A DNA stretch of 64,000 nt. Origin: an uncultured Alphaproteobacteria bacterium (lineage in GTDB: Bacteria > Pseudomonadota > Alphaproteobacteria > RF32 > CAG-239). Positions 52,563 to 59,766 of the stretch are shown piece by piece. Numbering within the stretch: position 1 is the first letter of the stretch; each line of letters opens with the position of its first letter. Location of the stretch: positions 1 to 64,000 of the forward strand of contig CAKQMH010000008.1 in NCBI GenBank assembly GCA_934254915.1, written 5' to 3'. Below the pieces are notes generated by a model. The model did no database searches and was not told the DNA's origin. It saw only the letters and a list, made by a program, of their open reading frames with translations. Both the position numbers and the translations under genes were made by a program.

Positions 52563-54163
52563 TGCTTGCCAAAAAGCTGTTGCTTGCCGTTGTCGGAATT
52601 TGGTGCTGTCTGTCGATAAATCCGGCAAACGCGGCTTATCAAAAAAAAGGCAGCGATAAGGTTTCTGTGGAGCTGTTTACCAATTTTGACAAGATAAATC
52701 CGGAGCAAAATTGGGAAGCTTTGCTTAAATTTTCGTTGCATGACGGTTGGCATATTTATTCGCAAGACGAAAACAATATCGGGTTGCCAACCACAATTAA
52801 ATGGCAAATGCCGCTAAGCTTTGAACTTATTGATGATAAATGGAGCAATGACGAAGAATTTGTCATCGATGATATAGTTCAGCGCGGATACGGCAAAACC
52901 GCTTATTATAAAGCTACAATCAAGCCATCGGCAGATGTTTATAAAACCGCAAAGTTAGAAATTGAGGCGGCATGGTTGGCGTGTAATGAAGAGTGTCAAC
53001 CAGAAAGCGCCAAATTTTATCTTGATTTGCCGATGACCGAACATAATCTGCGACCCTCACAGACATGGTTGCACGAATTGCAAAAAGCCGAACACCATTT
53101 TTCAAAATTAAACCACAAAAACGTAATCAACATCCAAATAGCCGTTTTAATGGCGTTCATCGGCGGCATTATTCTGAACTTTATGCCTTGTGTGTTTCCG
53201 GTTCTGGCGATTAAAGCCATATCTTTGGCACAAAATCGCAAATCAAAAGTGCAAAATTATCACGATGCCTGGCTTTATACCCTTGGAGTTTTGGTTTCAT
53301 TTGTCGTTATTGCCACGATTTTAGTCATTTTGCGCGCCGGAGGCGAAGAAATCGGTTGGGGTTTTCAGCTGCAGTCACCTTGGTTTGTCGGTATAATGAT
53401 TGTGGTTTTCAGCATTATTTTTCTGCTGTTGACAGACTTAATCAATGTTCCAAGCTTTATAATTAATAAAATCGGCCAAATATCATTTGCCAAACAAAGT
53501 TGGAATTCGTTTTTTACCGGCTTTTTTGCCGTATTGATTGCCAGCCCGTGTACAGCTCCGTTTATGGGAATGGCTATCGGCTACACCCTAACCGCACCGC
53601 TTTATTTTTACTATCCGGTATTTGTCAGTCTTGGTATAGGCTATGCTTTGCCGTTTGCTTTAATCAATATGTGGCCGCAAAAATTGCAACGCATCTTACC
53701 TCGCCCCGGGGTTTGGATGGAACGGTTGAAAAAAGTTTTTGCCATTCCGGTTCTGATGACAATTTTGTGGCTCGGATGGGTGTTTTACAGCCAAGTGGCC
53801 GTTGATGTTCGCAGTCGTTTTGAGGGTTTACACTGGCAGGAATACAATTCTTTGGAAGTGGCCGAAGCCGTGAAAAACGGGCAACCGGTATTTATTGATT
53901 TTACGGCCAAATGGTGCATAACCTGTTTGGCTAATCATAAATTGGCGTTGCAAACCCAAGATTTTGCCCGCATGGCTAAAGATAAGCAAATGGTTTTGTT
54001 CCAAGCTGATTGGACGAACAAGGATGATACCATTGCGGCGGCGCTTGAAAAATACGGCCGCAACAGTATTCCGCTTTATGTCTATTATCCGTCGCATGCG
54101 GACAAATATATTATCCTGCCGCAGCTTTTAACAGTTGGCATTTTAAAAGATTATATCAACTAA
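52562..54163 (+). CDS. DsbD/ScsB-like thiol:disulfide interchange protein
   Basis: Carries electrons from cytoplasmic thioredoxin to the periplasm. Signal peptide (about 1-21), N-terminal domain with WLACNEEC (about 137-144), a membrane core of eight helices with two redox cysteines in NFMPCVFPVLAIKA and ASPCTAPFMGMAIG, and a C-terminal thioredoxin domain with FTAKWCITC. The length of 533 residues and part order fit DsbD-family proteins, although the N-terminal domain is nearer the ScsB/DipZ type. Coupled to the CDP-alcohol transferase by overlap. Confidence 0.93.
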   Translation: MLAKKLLLAVVGIWCCLSINPANAAYQKKGSDKVSVELFTNFDKINPEQNWEALLKFSLHDGWHIYSQDENNIGLPTTIKWQMPLSFELIDDKWSNDEEFVIDDIVQRGYGKTAYYKATIKPSADVYKTAKLEIEAAWLACNEECQPESAKFYLDLPMTEHNLRPSQTWLHELQKAEHHFSKLNHKNVINIQIAVLMAFIGGIILNFMPCVFPVLAIKAISLAQNRKSKVQNYHDAWLYTLGVLVSFVVIATILVILRAGGEEIGWGFQLQSPWFVGIMIVVFSIIFLLLTDLINVPSFIINKIGQISFAKQSWNSFFTGFFAVLIASPCTAPFMGMAIGYTLTAPLYFYYPVFVSLGIGYALPFALINMWPQKLQRILPRPGVWMERLKKVFAIPVLMTILWLGWVFYSQVAVDVRSRFEGLHWQEYNSLEVAEAVKNGQPVFIDFTAKWCITCLANHKLALQTQDFARMAKDKQMVLFQADWTNKDDTIAAALEKYGRNSIPLYVYYPSHADKYIILPQLLTVGILKDYIN

Positions 54164-54164
54164 A

Positions 54165-54192
54165 AAAAGCCACTCTGAACAGAGTGGCTTTT
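54165..54192. terminator. Bidirectional terminator
   Basis: A 13-bp stem AAAAGCCACTCTG/CAGAGTGGCTTTT with a 2-base loop lies between the convergent dsbD-like and AsmA-like genes. Confidence 0.85.
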
Positions 54193-54209
54193 CTCATTGA
54201 ACGAAACGG

Positions 54210-54989
54210 TTATTTGCCAAAGATACCGATATTTTTAATTTTATCTTTAACATCACCAACAACATTGTCCAGATTTTCTTTAGCAACGTTTTTCAAATCG
54301 CCAAGATTGTTTTGAACCACGGTTTGTGAAGCTGTATTTAGGATTTTGGTCAAAATCTTGGAAATTGAAGCGGTAATGCTTTCGCCTTTTTTATCAGCAC
54401 CGATATCTGTCAAAGTGATAGACGGAAGTTTAATATCAAGAGCATGTTTATCATTCTGCAGCGGAGTAATAGCGCGCAACTCACCCTCATTTACTTTAAC
54501 CAATTTAATAATGACTTTTTTAGCCGCTGATTTATCGGTCGCGGAAGACTTAGCTGCCGCATTATCCTTCTTTTCGGCTTTTTCGGCTGAAGCGGTATTT
54601 TTAGCGATATTTTCCTGTAATTGTTTGATGTTGTTTTGTGTTAAAGACAGCATCTCATAAGTAATGACAGGTTTATCAACCAGAATCTCGTCAATGATAA
54701 TTGTGTCGGTGGTCAGACTTTTCAGGTTTACTTTTACACTGACACCGCCCAAGTCAATCAAATTAGCTGATTTGTAGTTGGCGGGGTTAGCTACCGTCAA
54801 GCCTTTGATTGCGCCCTGTCCGTTGGTCAATGACAGGCTGAAACCTTTGAGGTTAACATCTGTTCCGGTAACCTGGCTTCCGTATTTGTGAACAACACCG
54901 CGCACAACGCTTTCCAATGACGGAGTTAAAAAATAGCCGACAACGCAAAGCACTGCCAAAGCGCCTAAGAATATATATTTTTTCTTCAT
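54210..54989 (-). CDS. AsmA-like envelope protein, Lys/Ala linker
   Basis: The start is ATG 54989, spaced from AAGGA. One N-terminal membrane anchor (about 3-22) is followed by a region like the AsmA/DUF748 beginning: SQVTGTDVNLKGFSLSLTNGQGAIKGLTVANP, then VSVKVNLKSL and IDEILVDKPVITYE. A low-complexity Ala/Lys/Asp linker (about 128-155) breaks the domain before VNEGELRAITPL and LPSITLTDIG. Such proteins face the periplasm and are linked to lipid transport or outer-membrane assembly. It is much shorter (259 residues) than AsmA proper. Monocistronic. Confidence 0.8.
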   Translation of the reverse strand: MKKKYIFLGALAVLCVVGYFLTPSLESVVRGVVHKYGSQVTGTDVNLKGFSLSLTNGQGAIKGLTVANPANYKSANLIDLGGVSVKVNLKSLTTDTIIIDEILVDKPVITYEMLSLTQNNIKQLQENIAKNTASAEKAEKKDNAAAKSSATDKSAAKKVIIKLVKVNEGELRAITPLQNDKHALDIKLPSITLTDIGADKKGESITASISKILTKILNTASQTVVQNNLGDLKNVAKENLDNVVGDVKDKIKNIGIFGK

Positions 54990-55097
54990 AATATTATCCT
55001 TCATAAGTTTTTAGTTAAAGCTGATGACAGTTTAGCTATTCCACAAAACAAATCAAGAGTTTTATTAGGAAGTAGTAACTTTACTAATTATTCGGAA

Positions 55098-55202
55098 GCT
55101 AAAGATAAGGCGCGTGGGGGTTACTCTGCGCTCCGCTTGAGTTGCACAGGCGCTCATCAGCTGACGCTGACCGCGATACCCCCGTATCGCTTTCGCTGGT
55201 AG
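55098..55202. other. G+C-rich segment with dyads
   Basis: This is clearly richer in G+C than all surroundings. It contains the perfect hairpin GCGATAC/GTATCGC (minus strand) and the near-palindrome CAGCGTCAGCTG. The last 15 codons of the methyltransferase reading frame run through its right side (55157-55202). It looks like foreign DNA or a REP-like element next to the tRNA-like repeat. The spacer 55005-55097 holds nothing I recognise. Confidence 0.5.
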
Positions 55203-55732
55203 TCAAACCCCAGACCCACTGATTGAGAGTCAAAATGAATAATAAAAAACGTACCATTATTATTTAGATTTTGTTTTATAAATTTTTTTAAGATATTATG
55301 AATATATGCTTTTCCCTGTTTTTCCGTTTCAAAGCGTTCTAGATGTTGATGAACCGAATGAGAAAAACTCCATAAGCTAAAACAAAAATCATAATTTTCT
55401 TTGCAATTTTGCATATAATCCAAACTATCACTTAAAATTGCATTATGAATGTGGTAGTTTTTACATGAATACTCTAACATTTCAGAGCTTAAATCTAAAA
55501 TATCCAATTTTGAAAGAGGATAATTTTGAGTAAATTGCTTTGTGCCGCGACCTGTTCCACAACCAAATTCCATTGCTTTATGCGGAAACGGCAAACTTTT
55601 AAGGATATTATCAAAAATTTCTATATCCGTTGCTCCTGAAAAAGAATATGTTTTGAGTAATTTTATATAATAATCAGGTGGTAAATAATCTTCACGCTTC
55701 CGATACATCATCAAATTTTTAAAATTTTTCAT
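55157..55732 (-). CDS. SAM-dependent methyltransferase, C-terminus replaced
   Basis: Class I methyltransferase with motif I AMEFGCGTGRGTKQF (about residues 53-67), LDILDLSSEMLEYSCKNYH (motif II) and a FCFSLWSFSHSVHQHLE acidic/aromatic loop. After FFIIH the frame enters the tRNA-like repeat and a G+C-rich segment for its last 25 codons, ending RYGGIAVSVS. The genuine C-terminal strands are therefore probably cut off by a recombination event, and activity is doubtful. It ends an A+T-rich operon behind the S66 peptidase (7-base gap). Substrate unknown. Confidence 0.75.
   Translation of the reverse strand: MKNFKNLMMYRKREDYLPPDYYIKLLKTYSFSGATDIEIFDNILKSLPFPHKAMEFGCGTGRGTKQFTQNYPLSKLDILDLSSEMLEYSCKNYHIHNAILSDSLDYMQNCKENYDFCFSLWSFSHSVHQHLERFETEKQGKAYIHNILKKFIKQNLNNNGTFFIIHFDSQSVGLGFDYQRKRYGGIAVSVS
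55203..55233 (-). repeat. tRNA-Lys-like direct repeat (candidate att site)
   Basis: These 31 bases match 58275-58305, the anticodon-arm-to-T-arm part of tRNA-Lys(CTT), at 26 of 31 positions by my alignment, and all five differences are transitions. Both copies lie on the minus strand, with the island between them located 3' of the tRNA, as in integrations at tRNA genes. The similarity stops in the T-arm. Confidence 0.6.
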
Positions 55733-55739
55733 TTTGCGC

Positions 55740-56762
55740 CTAAAATGTTAAAGAAAAATCGTTAATGTCTAATGTTGCTTCAACACCATAAGGTAAAGTC
55801 ATCATCGGTTCGGTATGGCCGAAGTCCATACGGGAAATAATCGGTAATTCAGGATGCCCGAATTCTTTGGCAACGACTCTTACTGTTTGCTCATCAAAAG
55901 CATCCAGTTTTGCCATATCGTCAAAAAACTCTCCCGGACGACCTATCATTAACCCCTTAATCTTGTCAAAGCAGCCCATTAGGCCATAATTTCTCAAACA
56001 TTTCATAAAGTAGTTACTGCCTAAATTTATGTCGGACAGCTCTAAAAATAAAATAGCTCCGTCAAAATCAGATTTATTAAAGAAATAATCAGTACCCTTT
56101 AATAACTCTAAGCTTTCTAGACATCCGCCTATTAAATGACCGCGAACATTTTGTGTGCCTTGTAATAACCGAGGCGGACAAGATTTATTTAATTTTCTTT
56201 TAATTTTTTGGTTGTCCGGATTTCCCCAATCCAAAAACTCATTTGTCCAGCCTTCATGGTTGGGATAAATAATATTGCATTTATCATCACATATCATTTT
56301 CTTCAAGCAATCATATGAATAGGGCTGCATTCCGCCATTTTCAGCAAAACCGGCCATAATTGTCGGTCCGTAATAAGAAGTGATGCCGAGTTTATACAAA
56401 AAGACATGAACTGCCGTCGCGTCTGAATATCCTAAAAAAATCTTGGGATTTTGCTTTATCTTTTCCACATCAAGATATTTTAAAAATCTGACGCTGTCAT
56501 TACCGCCGATATTGCAAATAATTGCTTTTATATCATTATCTTCTATCGCAGTCATAAAATCTTTGGCTCGTGCTTCAGGATTGTCTTGCAGCCATGCGTG
56601 CGGTTTTAACGAGTTAGGTAATTCAACAACTTCAACATTAAACTTTCTTTTCAATTCTTCAATGCCAGCATAATACCTTTTCGGAAAAATTGTAGCTGTT
56701 CCAAAAGAAATAGACATTGTTGCAATTTTATCGCCTTTTTTTAATTTATCTGGTATGATCAT
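55740..56762 (-). CDS. S66 serine peptidase, MccF-like
   Basis: A 340-residue member of the LD-carboxypeptidase/MccF family. The nucleophile elbow reads FLGYSDATAV (Ser about 113), the Glu is in AILFLELSD, and the His in MDFGHTEPMMTLPYG. GHLIGGCLESLELLKGT and the Trp-rich loop (NHEGWTNEFLDWGNPD) fit the MccF branch more than the shorter LdcA. MccF hydrolyses the amide of aminoacyl-nucleotide antibiotics such as processed microcin C. The start overlaps the upstream reading frame by 17 bases. Its A+T-rich codon use differs from the window average. Confidence 0.88.
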   Translation of the reverse strand: MIIPDKLKKGDKIATMSISFGTATIFPKRYYAGIEELKRKFNVEVVELPNSLKPHAWLQDNPEARAKDFMTAIEDNDIKAIICNIGGNDSVRFLKYLDVEKIKQNPKIFLGYSDATAVHVFLYKLGITSYYGPTIMAGFAENGGMQPYSYDCLKKMICDDKCNIIYPNHEGWTNEFLDWGNPDNQKIKRKLNKSCPPRLLQGTQNVRGHLIGGCLESLELLKGTDYFFNKSDFDGAILFLELSDINLGSNYFMKCLRNYGLMGCFDKIKGLMIGRPGEFFDDMAKLDAFDEQTVRVVAKEFGHPELPIISRMDFGHTEPMMTLPYGVEATLDINDFSLTF

Positions 56763-57759
56763 TAAATTTCTCCATAAAGACCGTATTTACAGAAGTCTGT
56801 TGATGCGTATTATTATTTTCTCTGATTAAATTAGGAGCAACCGCAGACATTGCCGTTGAAATTATCGCATATCTGTTTTTTATAGTGTTTACATCATAAT
56901 TTCCCTTTGCCAACGTTTTCATATCATCAATAGCCCATTGTTCAATCGTTGACAAGATTTTATTAACTCTGCCTTCCTTTAAATATTTTTTAATTGTTTT
57001 ATACTCTTCTGATTGAGGGTTAACGTAGCTATTACTTTCAAAATCTGACAGACGATGAAAATATTTTTTAAAATTTTTATAGGTACCATTTAAAAATTGT
57101 TTATAGCTATCTTCTGTCAATTTATAATCTTTAATCTTATCGGGAACTCTTGAAGCAATAAATAAACGAACTTTATCCAACTCATCAGAAGTAAATTTAT
57201 CTTGCATTAAGATTGAGGCATCATTATCTTGTGTCAGGCAAAATCCTCGTGCAGCAAATTTTATGTTAAATTCAGATACATTGAACCCCTGATTAAAAAT
57301 TGTCGGCATCATTAAAGAATAATAAGGTAAAATATTTTTGCCAAAATATGAAATCATTTCCACATCTTTAATGTCATGAGCAACATTTTCCGGCTCAGAG
57401 GACACCGCTAACAATTTTGAAACCATAGAGTCATACCATAAATAAATACTTTTTTCTCTATCTAGCGGCATTGGCCGACCATAATTATTTCTTGTAAATG
57501 TCCAACAATCAAAATCTTTATTATAAATGTTCTGTATGTTTGGGATAATATTAGATGTTGTATCCTGCTGTTTAATAAGAGAATCCAAAAACTCCGTTCT
57601 CGGAAGCAATAACCCCCATTGTCTGTCTTGCCGTATTTCAATATTATCGCTACCGCATAATTTACAAATAAAATCTTCTTCCAACAGTTCTTTAATAGAA
57701 TCGTGCTTTTTTAGTCGTCTCTCTTTTTGCGAGGTAATTTCACATTCAGATTTAGACAA
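56746..57759 (-). pseudogene. MetRS paralogue, C-terminal part after in-frame amber
   Basis: Continues in the same frame as the gene at 57766. It aligns with the methionyl-tRNA synthetase core: a zinc-knuckle half CKLCG, WTFTRNNYGRPMPLDREKSIYLWYDS (MetRS WxISRxxWGxP...VWxDA), YFGKNILPYYSLMMP (GKDIxxFHxxxWP), and SRVPDKIKDYKLTEDSYKQ (REVxFGxDGxFSxE). Where KMSKS belongs it reads GFCLTQDNDAS, so the ATP-stabilising lysines are gone. It ends after a short anticodon-domain-like helix set. If translated separately, TTG 57759 is the only near start, 3 bases from AGGAGG. Real function unknown. Confidence 0.7.
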
Positions 57760-57765
57760 TTCCTC

Positions 57766-58149
57766 CTAGCAATTATTACAATAAAAAGATTGATCTTGGG
57801 TTTCAACTAATAAGCCATTATTATATAATTGCGCCACGGAATAATTAACAAATTTATCCATGTTAGGATTATCTGAATCAATATACAAATCCGGTTCAAT
57901 TCCAAACAAAGACAGAGTTTGACGAAATTCTTTTTTACAATCAGCAATATATTTATCTTTAATGTGGCGCATAGCTCTATAAGCATGTTTGCCAAAGACA
58001 TCAACTCCTGCAATCATTTGGCTTTTTTCGTCAAATGATTTTAGCATTTTATTCAATATGTCTGCTGGTAGATATGTGCTGGATATATTTGTATATCTAA
58101 TCTTGGCAGGTATAAAAACATTTGCTGTTGTAATTAGGTATTTTGACAT
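57766..58149 (-). CDS. MetRS paralogue, N-terminal part ending at amber codon
   Basis: 127 residues matching the MetRS Rossmann start: KYLITTANVFIPAKIRYTNISSTYLPADILNKML corresponds to the PYANGPxHxGHxxxxYLPADxxxRY region, followed by MIAGVDVFGKHA (cGTDEHG). The HIGH motif is replaced by RYTN, so canonical methionine activation is not expected. It stops at TAG (57766-57768) right after the first CxxC of the zinc knuckle (FYCNNC). ATG has an AAAAGGGAC site. First gene of the island operon. It may be a broken gene, or one half of a two-part protein. Confidence 0.75.
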   Translation of the reverse strand: MSKYLITTANVFIPAKIRYTNISSTYLPADILNKMLKSFDEKSQMIAGVDVFGKHAYRAMRHIKDKYIADCKKEFRQTLSLFGIEPDLYIDSDNPNMDKFVNYSVAQLYNNGLLVETQDQSFYCNNC

Positions 58150-58220
58150 ATTGTCCCTTTTTTACATATTTTTGAATAGTATGCTTTACCATATTATAAG
58201 AAAATAAAAAAAATCAATAA

Positions 58221-58247
58221 AAAAGGTTCCTTCAACAGGAACCTTTT
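58221..58247 (-). terminator. Terminator after tRNA-Lys
   Basis: An 11-bp stem AAAAGGTTCCT/AGGAACCTTTT with a long T-rich run on the minus strand (58220-58201). It separates the tRNA transcript from the island genes. Confidence 0.85.
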
Positions 58248-58256
58248 CTTTTCTAT

Positions 58257-58333
58257 TGGTAGGCGCGCAGGGATTCGAACCCTGGACCCATTGATTAAGA
58301 GTCAATTGCTCTAGCCAACTGAGCTACGCACCC
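58257..58333 (-). tRNA. tRNA-Lys (CTT), intact copy
   Basis: 77 bases with encoded CCA. The acceptor GGGTGCG/CGCGCCT has one terminal G-U, the D-arm is GCTC/GAGC, the anticodon stem ATTGA/TCAAT around CTCTTAA gives CTT, and the T-arm CAGGG/CCCTG holds TTCGAAT. I find no good promoter directly upstream; it may be read from the promoter at 58568-58596 through the truncated copy. Confidence 0.95.
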
Positions 58334-58336
58334 ATT

Positions 58337-58378
58337 ATGCAGGCAATGTGCAGACGAGCTATGCAGACAATATGCAGA
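58337..58378. repeat. Two 18-bp direct repeats beside tRNA-Lys
   Basis: ATGCAGGCAATGTGCAGA (58337-58354) and ATGCAGACAATATGCAGA (58361-58378) differ at two positions and start 24 bases apart. They lie 3 bases upstream of the intact tRNA 5' end. They could be recombinase arm-type binding sites or iterons. The rest of 58379-58508 holds an inverted repeat CCAAGAC/GTCTTGG (58418-58456) but no gene I can support. Confidence 0.5.
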
Positions 58379-58508
58379 AATCTCTTTATATTTCCTTATA
58401 TCTCGTTCAATCTGCGTCCAAGACTTTTTTTAGAACGGATAAGCCAGACGTCTTGGTTTTTCTAGCTTATTCGGGCTTGTTAGGCTTAAAGCCTAATGCG
58501 GAGCTCTT

Positions 58509-58548
58509 AATTAAGAGTCAGTTGCTCTACCAACTGAGCTACGCACCC
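58509..58548 (-). pseudogene. Truncated tRNA-Lys 5' half
   Basis: Forty bases match the 5' part of the intact tRNA-Lys(CTT), from GGGTGCG through the anticodon loop, with one missing D-loop base and two substitutions at most. The sequence then departs into an unrelated AGAGCTCC run. There is no 3' half here. It lies directly downstream of a good promoter, so it is probably the original gene, cut at the anticodon loop. Confidence 0.8.
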
Positions 58549-58567
58549 ATAATCAACAACTACGCGG

Positions 58568-58596
58568 AATATAAACCGCCTTTAAAATATTTGCAA
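58568..58596 (-). promoter_or_regulatory. Promoter of the original tRNA-Lys gene
   Basis: On the minus strand, TTGCAA, 17 bases, TATATT, ending 20 bases before the truncated tRNA half. Confidence 0.65.
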
Positions 58597-58623
58597 CAAC
58601 TTTTTTTCAAAAACTTTCTTTTT

Positions 58624-59757
58624 TTAGCGCGGAAAACGCAAACTGAAACAACTGTAACGGTGTAAAACCGATTTGACTTTTATTTCTCCGCCTAAAAGCT
58701 TGGTTATTTTGCGCACGATGCTTAAACCAAGCCCCGCCCCAAGCCTGCGATTTTGCGGAATATCCTGTCCTTGATAAAATTCATCAAAAATCTTGCTCAT
58801 TTCCTTTTTACTGATGCCGATACCATTATCTATTACCGCAATGTAAATAAAGGCAGAATTGGCGTGGCAGCTTATTAATACACGGCTTCGGGCATATTTG
58901 AGCGCATTACTGATTAAATTTCGCACTATCCGTTCAATCAGCAACGCATCGCTATGAATAAATAATGACGGGCATCTTAAATTTAGTCGTATTCCTCGTT
59001 TGTCGGCAATTATACAATATTCTTCGACCAGACGTTGCAACAAATTTTGCAAGTTAAAATTTTCGGCCGCATAACTCAAACCACCGGCTTCGAGCTTGGA
59101 AATATCCAGTAAATTATCCAGCAAAAATTTAAGATTGTCGCTGCTGGCTTTGATTTTGTTTACAATTTCAGATGCCTTTTGCGAAAGATGTTCTTCAGCC
59201 AACGCCGCAACAAACAAATTTAAGGCCTGTAATGGTTGGCGTAAATCATGACTGGCTTGAGCTAAAAAATAAGATTTGAATAAGCTTAATTCCTCTGCTT
59301 TACGGCGTTCCGCTTCCAATAAGTTTTGAATTTCAATATGTTCGGTTATATCTTGCAGTGTTCCGGCGATGCGTGCACCGCGCCAATCATTTATCACCCC
59401 TGCCCGAAACTGGCAATAAATCAGTTTATTATCAAGGCGTTTAATCCGAATCTGTCCCGATACATCATGCTGTTTTTTTATCAATTCAATAAGCTTGTGT
59501 TTATAAACCGGTAAATCTTCAGGAAAAATTTGTTCTCGAAACAAACTGCGGCTGCCGGCATCTGCCGCCTGTTCATAGCCAAGAATACGATACATTTCTT
59601 CCGACCAATAAAAGCGGCGGCTTTCAATATCCAATTCCCAATAACCGAGATGAGCAATTTTTTCCGCAAATTCCAAACGTTTGCGGTATTGTTGCAATTG
59701 ATTGGCCAATTGCATTTGCTCTTCAGTGTTTGATTGATAAAATGTCTGTCTTTCCAT
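58624..59757 (-). CDS. PAS-domain sensor histidine kinase (soluble)
   Basis: 377 residues without membrane segments. A short coiled N-terminus (about 5-30) precedes a PAS fold (about 35-145, with HLGYWELDIESRRFYWSEEMYRILGY and a PAC end LQDITEHIE), HisKA with the phospho-acceptor His in QASHDLRQPLQALN (about 168), and HATPase_c (N-box NLISNALKYA, G1 DNGIGISKKE, G2 GAGLGLSIV). It senses a cytoplasmic signal. No response regulator is adjacent, so it is an orphan kinase. It lies 9 bases after the DUF4340 gene, probably in the same transcript. Confidence 0.93.
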   Translation of the reverse strand: MERQTFYQSNTEEQMQLANQLQQYRKRLEFAEKIAHLGYWELDIESRRFYWSEEMYRILGYEQAADAGSRSLFREQIFPEDLPVYKHKLIELIKKQHDVSGQIRIKRLDNKLIYCQFRAGVINDWRGARIAGTLQDITEHIEIQNLLEAERRKAEELSLFKSYFLAQASHDLRQPLQALNLFVAALAEEHLSQKASEIVNKIKASSDNLKFLLDNLLDISKLEAGGLSYAAENFNLQNLLQRLVEEYCIIADKRGIRLNLRCPSLFIHSDALLIERIVRNLISNALKYARSRVLISCHANSAFIYIAVIDNGIGISKKEMSKIFDEFYQGQDIPQNRRLGAGLGLSIVRKITKLLGGEIKVKSVLHRYSCFSLRFPR

Positions 59758-59766
59758 GCAACCTGA

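Noticed and set aside
57766..57768. Stop-codon reassignment (TAG as sense codon)
   Set aside because: TAG ends intact genes elsewhere in the window, such as pgi, so the amber in the MetRS-like gene is local.
58348..58665. Plus-strand open frame across the tRNA-Lys region
   Set aside because: It reads through the truncated tRNA and promoter on the opposite strand, has no binding site, and its translation resembles no protein.
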